From assembly GCA_027365315.1 (NCBI GenBank), contig DAHXNQ010000072.1, forward strand, positions 1 to 38,653: a stretch of DNA of 38,653 nucleotides. Reading direction: 5' to 3'. Below, one piece after another: positions 33,802-38,653 of the stretch; within the stretch, counting starts at the first letter, position 1, and each line of letters begins with the position of its first letter. Origin of the DNA: Rhabdochlamydiaceae bacterium. Lineage in GTDB: Bacteria; Chlamydiota; Chlamydiia; Chlamydiales; Rhabdochlamydiaceae. The notes beneath the pieces are model-generated. The model was not told the origin of the DNA and did not search any database. It saw only the letters and a program-made list of their open reading frames with translations. The position numbers and the translations under genes were made by a program.

Positions 33802-35756
33802 GAGCGCCTCTTAGCCTCGGTAGCCTCAATTTCAGAGACTGGTATAAAAAACTCTGTGTCCTTGTCGGCTAGACGGATGATCATGCAGGCAATGACGCCT
33901 ACAATGCCCACGATCGCCAACCAGAAGATGTGCCAAATGAGAGCAAAACAGACGGTGAGACCGCACAGGGCGATGTAAAGACCCATCGCGCTATTTTTGG
34001 GCATCTCAATCTCTTGATAGGGAGGTCTCTCTGGATGTTTCCAGGTGGGATGCTTCATCTCCCAGAAGGGGTCGCGCTCATGCACATGGGGAATGATTGC
34101 AAAGTTATAGAGCGGTGGCGGAGAGGTGGTAGACCACTCAAGCGTTCTACCATCCCACGGATCGCCTGTGGTATCCATGTTCTGATGGCGCTGTTTGATG
34201 CTGACAATCAGCTGCAAGATCTGAAAGCCGATGCCGAGGCTGATGAGCGCCACCCCCACAGCTGCCACAGCAAAGAAGGGCTGCCACCCTGTCGAAGCCT
34301 CGTAGTGACTGAGACGCCTTGTCGCTCCCATCAGACCGAGAAGATAAAGAGGCATAAAAGCCAATAAAAATCCTGAGAACCAGCACCAGAAGGCCCATTT
34401 CCCGATGCGTTCATTCAGCTTGAACCCGATGAACTTCGGGAACCAGTAGGTGACACCAGAGAAAAAGCCGAAGAGCACACCACCGATGATCACCGAATGA
34501 AAGTGAGCGATCAGAAAGAGGCTGTTGTGCACCTGAAAGTCGATCGGTGCAATCGACATCAGCACCCCTGCCATACCGCCGATCGAGAAGGTGGCGACAA
34601 AGCCCAAAAACCAGAGCATCGGCGTGGTGAGACGCACCCGCCCCCTACACATCGTAAAGAGCCAGTTGAAGACCTTCACGCCGGTGGGTATGGCGATCAG
34701 CATCGTCATGATGCCGAAGAAAGCGTTCACACTCGCTCCTGCACCCATCGTGAAAAAGTGGTGCAGCCAGACGATGAAGGAGAGAATGGTGATGGCAATC
34801 AGCGCCCAGACCATCGAGACATAGCCAAAGAGCCGCTTATGCGAAAAGGTGGGCACCACCTCAGAAAAGATCCCAAAAGCGGGCAGAATCAGAATGTAGA
34901 CCTCTGGATGGCCCCAGGCCCAGATGAGGTTGACATACATCATCTGGTTCCCTCCAAAACTGGAGGTAAAAAAGTGCATCCCCATCAGGCGATCGAGAGC
35001 CAGCATACTGATGGTCGCTGTTAAGATCGGGAAGGCAAAGACCACCAGAATCATGGTACAGAGAGCGCTCCAGACAAAGATTGGCATCTTCATCATCGTC
35101 ATGCCTGGGCAGCGCATCCTCAAAATGGTGACCAAGAAGTTGATGCCCGAAATCAGACTCCCCACCCCCGCAATCTGCACACTCCATATCCAATAGTCGA
35201 CCCCCACCCCCGGGTTGTACTCAAGCCCCGAAAGCGGCGGATAGGCGACCCACCCGGTGGCCGAAAATTCACCCACCAGCATCGAGAGAATCACTAGCGA
35301 TGCCCCCGAAGCAAAGAGCCAGAAACCGATTGAGTTGAGAAAGGGAAAGGCCACATCGCGCGCACCTAGCTGAAGCGGTAGAATCAGATTCAGCATCCCA
35401 AAGACCACCCCCATGCCGACAAAGAAGATCATGGTGGTGCCGTGGGCCGTGAAGATCTGCTGAAAATGGTCTGCCGTCAAATAGCCTTGAGATTCGCCCA
35501 CCGAGAGAAGCTGCTGCGCACGCATCATGACAGCATCAAAGACCCCCTTCAGCAACATCACAAAGGTGACAACGATGTACATCACCCCGATCTTTTTGGG
35601 ATCGAGAGAGGTGATCCAATCGCGCCAAAGCTTGCCCCAGAGGCGATAGTAGCTCAACAAGAAGACCAGGCCGAGGCCCCCTAAAATGATCGACGCATCG
35701 GCGATGTTTAAAATCAGATCATGCTTGAAGGCATCGATGTTCAGTCTTCCCCACAT
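33798..35756 (-). CDS. cyoB: cytochrome bo ubiquinol oxidase subunit I
   Basis: [81 protein letters not shown]. Confidence 0.97.
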   Translation of the reverse strand: MWGRLNIDAFKHDLILNIADASIILGGLGLVFLLSYYRLWGKLWRDWITSLDPKKIGVMYIVVTFVMLLKGVFDAVMMRAQQLLSVGESQGYLTADHFQQIFTAHGTTMIFFVGMGVVFGMLNLILPLQLGARDVAFPFLNSIGFWLFASGASLVILSMLVGEFSATGWVAYPPLSGLEYNPGVGVDYWIWSVQIAGVGSLISGINFLVTILRMRCPGMTMMKMPIFVWSALCTMILVVFAFPILTATISMLALDRLMGMHFFTSSFGGNQMMYVNLIWAWGHPEVYILILPAFGIFSEVVPTFSHKRLFGYVSMVWALIAITILSFIVWLHHFFTMGAGASVNAFFGIMTMLIAIPTGVKVFNWLFTMCRGRVRLTTPMLWFLGFVATFSIGGMAGVLMSIAPIDFQVHNSLFLIAHFHSVIIGGVLFGFFSGVTYWFPKFIGFKLNERIGKWAFWCWFSGFLLAFMPLYLLGLMGATRRLSHYEASTGWQPFFAVAAVGVALISLGIGFQILQLIVSIKQRHQNMDTTGDPWDGRTLEWSTTSPPPLYNFAIIPHVHERDPFWEMKHPTWKHPERPPYQEIEMPKNSAMGLYIALCGLTVCFALIWHIFWLAIVGIVGVIACMIIRLADKDTEFFIPVSEIEATEAKRRS

Positions 35757-36652
35757 ACTGCCCCCCCTAGTTCGCTCTGCACAGCCATCTCCTTCATCGG
35801 CGCCATATATTTCATGATGATCTGATCGAAGAGATCCCCATCGGTCAGGCGATAGAGGGCGACCGGATCATCTTCGCTTGGCTTCGCTAATTGAGTGTAC
35901 TCGGCCCAGCCAAGCTGGCCTGGTGCCCCCGCCACCTCCTGCACCCAGCCATCAAAATCGGCCTCGGTGCTGGCCTTAGCGATGAAGTGCATGCCCGAAA
36001 AGCCCTTCCCACTGATGTTGGCCGAGCAACCCCTAAACTCACCCACCTCATCGGCGATCAGATGCAGCTTGGTTCTCATTCCCGACATGGCAAAGACCTG
36101 CCCAGCTAGCTGCGGAATCCAGAACGAGTTCATGGGAGCATCAGAGGTGATTTCGAAATGGATCGGCCTCTGCTCGGGAATCTGGAAAAAATTGACGGTG
36201 GCAATCTGCTGCTCGGGATAGATGAAGAGCCATTTCCACTGCAGCGCCACCACCTGGATCTTGACCGGCTTCTTCCCTGTCTCCAGCGGTTTAAATGGAT
36301 CGAGCTGATAGGTGCTTTTCCAGCAGATGATGCTGAGCACAAGAATGATGAGGCATGGAATGCCCCACCAGATCGATTCGGCCAGATGGCTGTGATTCCA
36401 ATCTGGGTTATATTTCGCCTTCTCGTTGCCCTCTCTATATCTCCAGAGAAAGACAAAGGTGAGGATGAATACGGGAATCACCACGATCAGCATCATCAAC
36501 GTCGAGAAGATGATCAGATCGCGCTGCTTGAGCGCCACCCATCCCTTCGGATTCAGCACATCCACCTTGGCAAAATCGAGATAGATAAAACAGATCAGCG
36601 CAAACGCAATAAACGGGAGAAGGAACCATATGAACTTATACTTACTGTTCAT
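35741..36652 (-). CDS. cyoA: cytochrome bo ubiquinol oxidase subunit II
   Basis: [59 protein letters not shown]; no full CuA ligand set, consistent with a quinol oxidase. Confidence 0.94.
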   Translation of the reverse strand: MNSKYKFIWFLLPFIAFALICFIYLDFAKVDVLNPKGWVALKQRDLIIFSTLMMLIVVIPVFILTFVFLWRYREGNEKAKYNPDWNHSHLAESIWWGIPCLIILVLSIICWKSTYQLDPFKPLETGKKPVKIQVVALQWKWLFIYPEQQIATVNFFQIPEQRPIHFEITSDAPMNSFWIPQLAGQVFAMSGMRTKLHLIADEVGEFRGCSANISGKGFSGMHFIAKASTEADFDGWVQEVAGAPGQLGWAEYTQLAKPSEDDPVALYRLTDGDLFDQIIMKYMAPMKEMAVQSELGGAVCGED

Positions 36653-36939
36653 CTTTCAGAGGCCATGCAACAACAAATCTGGCCCTACATAGGCCGCTGC
36701 CACCTCTTTATGAAGCAGAATCTGTTATGGAAAAAGATTTTTTTTGGAAAATAGAGGCTACACCTTGTCGCCAGTGAAGGTGAGGCCCTGGGAGGGAAGA
36801 TCCCCTCAGAAGTAGCAGAGGCCTGGAAAGGAATTGTCCTTAAGGTCGATGAACAACCAACTGGAACCCCTAACTAGAACTGGACCAGGATTGGAGGCAA
36901 GGTCAGAGCAGCTGTCTCTCAGGTCTGAACTATGATCAC

Positions 36940-38262
36940 TCACATCTCCGCGATGAGGCGCGGCAATTGGCCAATCAAATAGAGCGGGACAGACAGAATT
37001 CGTTCATGAAACGATAGTGGATGCTGTGAGATGCGAATACCAAATGGGGACTGCTTTTCGAGCAAAAACTGCGCCAGAGATTTAAGACTACCCGTTGTTC
37101 CCGCCTTAACTTCGATGGGCAGGATATTGGATCCCGCCTGAATCACATAATCCACCTCCGCCATGGAGCCCTTTTTGTCTCGCTCCCAATAATAGAGCTG
37201 CGAGTTCATATGAGGATCGTCATAAGCCAGAAGCTCCTGACCAACGAATTGCTCCGCCTGCGCTCCAGCGTTAATCTGCAGCAATTCCGTATCCCACGCC
37301 GTCTGCATATCAAGCTTGTTAGCGCAGTTGACGAGCCCACCATCCAAAAATAACAGCTTGAATTTGTTCTCCTTGGCGTGTGTTTGCAGTGGAATACCAG
37401 AAGCACTTGTTGCTAATACCTTATGCAGCAATCCTGCCCACTCTAGCTGTTCCAACGCGATTTTAAGATCCTGAGAGCGATGTTCAGAACTGATAAGAAT
37501 GTATTTGAAGTGTTTCGAAACTAATCCCGCAGCTCGATCGAAAAAGATTTGCAAATGCCTGTACTGAGTCTTCGTTGCATATTTTGGAAAATCAGATCGG
37601 TAAGTCGCAAGTAAACCGGTCAGAACTGTCTGACATTCTAGGAAAGATCGTGTTTCCAGAAAGCATCGAACAACTGACGGCATCCCCCCAATCAAGAAAT
37701 ACTCTCGGAGCAGCAGAAGCAGCTGTTCATGGATAAAAGGTTCAAGTGGCTGTTGCAAAGTCACCTGATCCAGCACCTCTACCAACCGATCATGCTTTTG
37801 ACTAATGAGGTATTCATAGAAAGACAAAGGCTTGAGATAAAGAAATTGCACGCGTCCCACGGGGAATGAAAACTGCTCCTCATGAAGAGCAAACTCCAAT
37901 AACGATCCTGCGGCAATGACATGTAAAGCAGGAAGCTGCTCCTTAAAATAGCGCAGAGAGGTAATTGCCTTAGGACAGTTTTGAATTTCATCCAGAAACA
38001 GGAGTGTTTTACCAGGAACTATTCTTGTTTTGAATGCGACTTCCAATTTGGCGCAAATGGAAAGTGGGTCAAGATTATCGAAGCAATGAACGAGTTCCGG
38101 GCGGAATTCGAAATTGCACGTCACCAGCGATTCAAAGCTTTCTCTCCCAAACTTATCGATAATAAAGCTTTTCCCTACCTGGCGGGCTCCACGTAAAATA
38201 ATGGGCAAACGACCACTCTGGTCCTTCCATTTCTGTAAAATAGGCTCGATCGTTCGGCGCAT
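36940..38262 (-). CDS. AAA ATPase with DUF4143 C-terminal domain
   Basis: LPIILRGARQVGKSFIIDKFG (Walker A), TLLFLDEIQNCPKAITSLRYFKE (Walker B), and EVDYVIQAGSNILPIEVKAG nuclease-like DUF4143 tail. Confidence 0.9.
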   Translation of the reverse strand: MRRTIEPILQKWKDQSGRLPIILRGARQVGKSFIIDKFGRESFESLVTCNFEFRPELVHCFDNLDPLSICAKLEVAFKTRIVPGKTLLFLDEIQNCPKAITSLRYFKEQLPALHVIAAGSLLEFALHEEQFSFPVGRVQFLYLKPLSFYEYLISQKHDRLVEVLDQVTLQQPLEPFIHEQLLLLLREYFLIGGMPSVVRCFLETRSFLECQTVLTGLLATYRSDFPKYATKTQYRHLQIFFDRAAGLVSKHFKYILISSEHRSQDLKIALEQLEWAGLLHKVLATSASGIPLQTHAKENKFKLLFLDGGLVNCANKLDMQTAWDTELLQINAGAQAEQFVGQELLAYDDPHMNSQLYYWERDKKGSMAEVDYVIQAGSNILPIEVKAGTTGSLKSLAQFLLEKQSPFGIRISQHPLSFHERILSVPLYLIGQLPRLIAEM

Positions 38263-38301
38263 CACCCCCCCCTGTTTTTCTTCTTTATGGCATATTCGCT
38301 C

Positions 38302-38352
38302 TTTTATGGGGGGTGTTTCGGCAAGAAAAGTGCTATTTTATGGGGGGTGTTT
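38302..38352. repeat. two exact 17-bp direct repeats ttttatggggggtgttt, 34 bp period, upstream of the DUF4143 ATPase
   Basis: Copies at 38302-38318 and 38336-38352, separated by 17 bp. Confidence 0.9.
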
Positions 38353-38499
38353 TGATAAAAACTACGCTGTTTTACAGAGATCATTTCATTTGTGACCAAT
38401 ACAAATGTTCTTAATAGGCTTAACCTCTCCTACTTAAGAGTTTTGCCAGGTGTCAAAATTGTCCGACCGCCTGTTCCCGCACCTTTTCCACGAAAAAAT

Positions 38500-38518
38500 G
38501 GCTTTGTTGCGCAAATAG
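38500..38518. mobile_element. possible terminal inverted repeat of an IS5/IS903-group insertion sequence
   Basis: GGCTTTGTTGCGCAAATAG resembles the IS903-type end GGCTTTGTTGAATAAAT recalled from general knowledge. No transposase is visible before the window end. Confidence 0.3.
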
Positions 38519-38653
38519 CTGCGGATAAGGCCTGTCTAAGTTCCCATTAAATCTTCAACTCGATATTTTCTTAGCTTTTCACACAAAAAAAATAGGCTGA
38601 GAGATGTCCGAGAACTGCTCGTACCCGGTTCGCTTTGCTCACCTGCTCCGCGC

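Noticed and set aside
34497-35024. 175-aa + strand ORF opposite cyoB
   Set aside because: Antisense to highly conserved cyoB; low-complexity His/Asp/Lys composition is an antisense artefact.
36757-36886. Fragment RLHLVASEGEALGGKIPSEVAEAWKGIVLKVDEQPTGTPN* readable between cyoA and the DUF4143 gene
   Set aside because: About 40 codons, no start codon, preceded by an in-frame stop, no recognised family; too weak to call a pseudogene without a search.
38302-38352. Two 17-bp repeats separated by 17 bp, superficially CRISPR-like
   Set aside because: Only two copies, repeat and spacer too short, no cas genes nearby; better explained as operator or leader repeats.

Overview
Gene-dense 38.65 kb bacterial window that looks chlamydial (Chlamydiota, probably an environmental or Parachlamydia-like lineage). 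The inference rests on a Chlamydia-like S21, the lon-tsaB-rpsU-dnaJ neighbourhood, an oversized LepB and the folB-folKP-folA cluster. No species is claimed. From left to right: an rnz/glpG/rfaE2/lon operon (-); tsaB (+); an Inc-like bilobed membrane protein (-); rpsU-dnaJ (+); a giant repetitive PATR-type autotransporter (-) interrupted at a poly-G(9) tract; lepB-folA-folKP-folB (-); an MFS transporter (-); waaC-like GT9 (+); an internally duplicated unknown protein (-); a GT2 glycosyltransferase (-); a SulP transporter; a secreted DUF218-like protein; beta-carbonic anhydrase 1; a 31-bp perfect hairpin; an orphan small protein; a cupin-cupin-ABM fusion; a Cys/His-rich lipoprotein; a lipoprotein beta-carbonic anhydrase 2; cyoABCDE (-); and a DUF4143-type AAA ATPase (-) with an unusual repeated leader. 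Main candidates for follow-up: (1) a phase-variation switch (G9, OFF as read; G10 or G7 restores one ~2866-aa ORF) in the giant autotransporter; (2) a CO2/bicarbonate locus with duplicated carbonic anhydrases, one a lipoprotein paired with a metallothionein-like Cys/His-rich lipoprotein; (3) a G8/CACCCCCC leader at the DUF4143 gene that could occlude its start site. No tRNA, rRNA or CRISPR array was recognised. All calls were made by eye from the sequence and the supplied ORF translations, with no database search.
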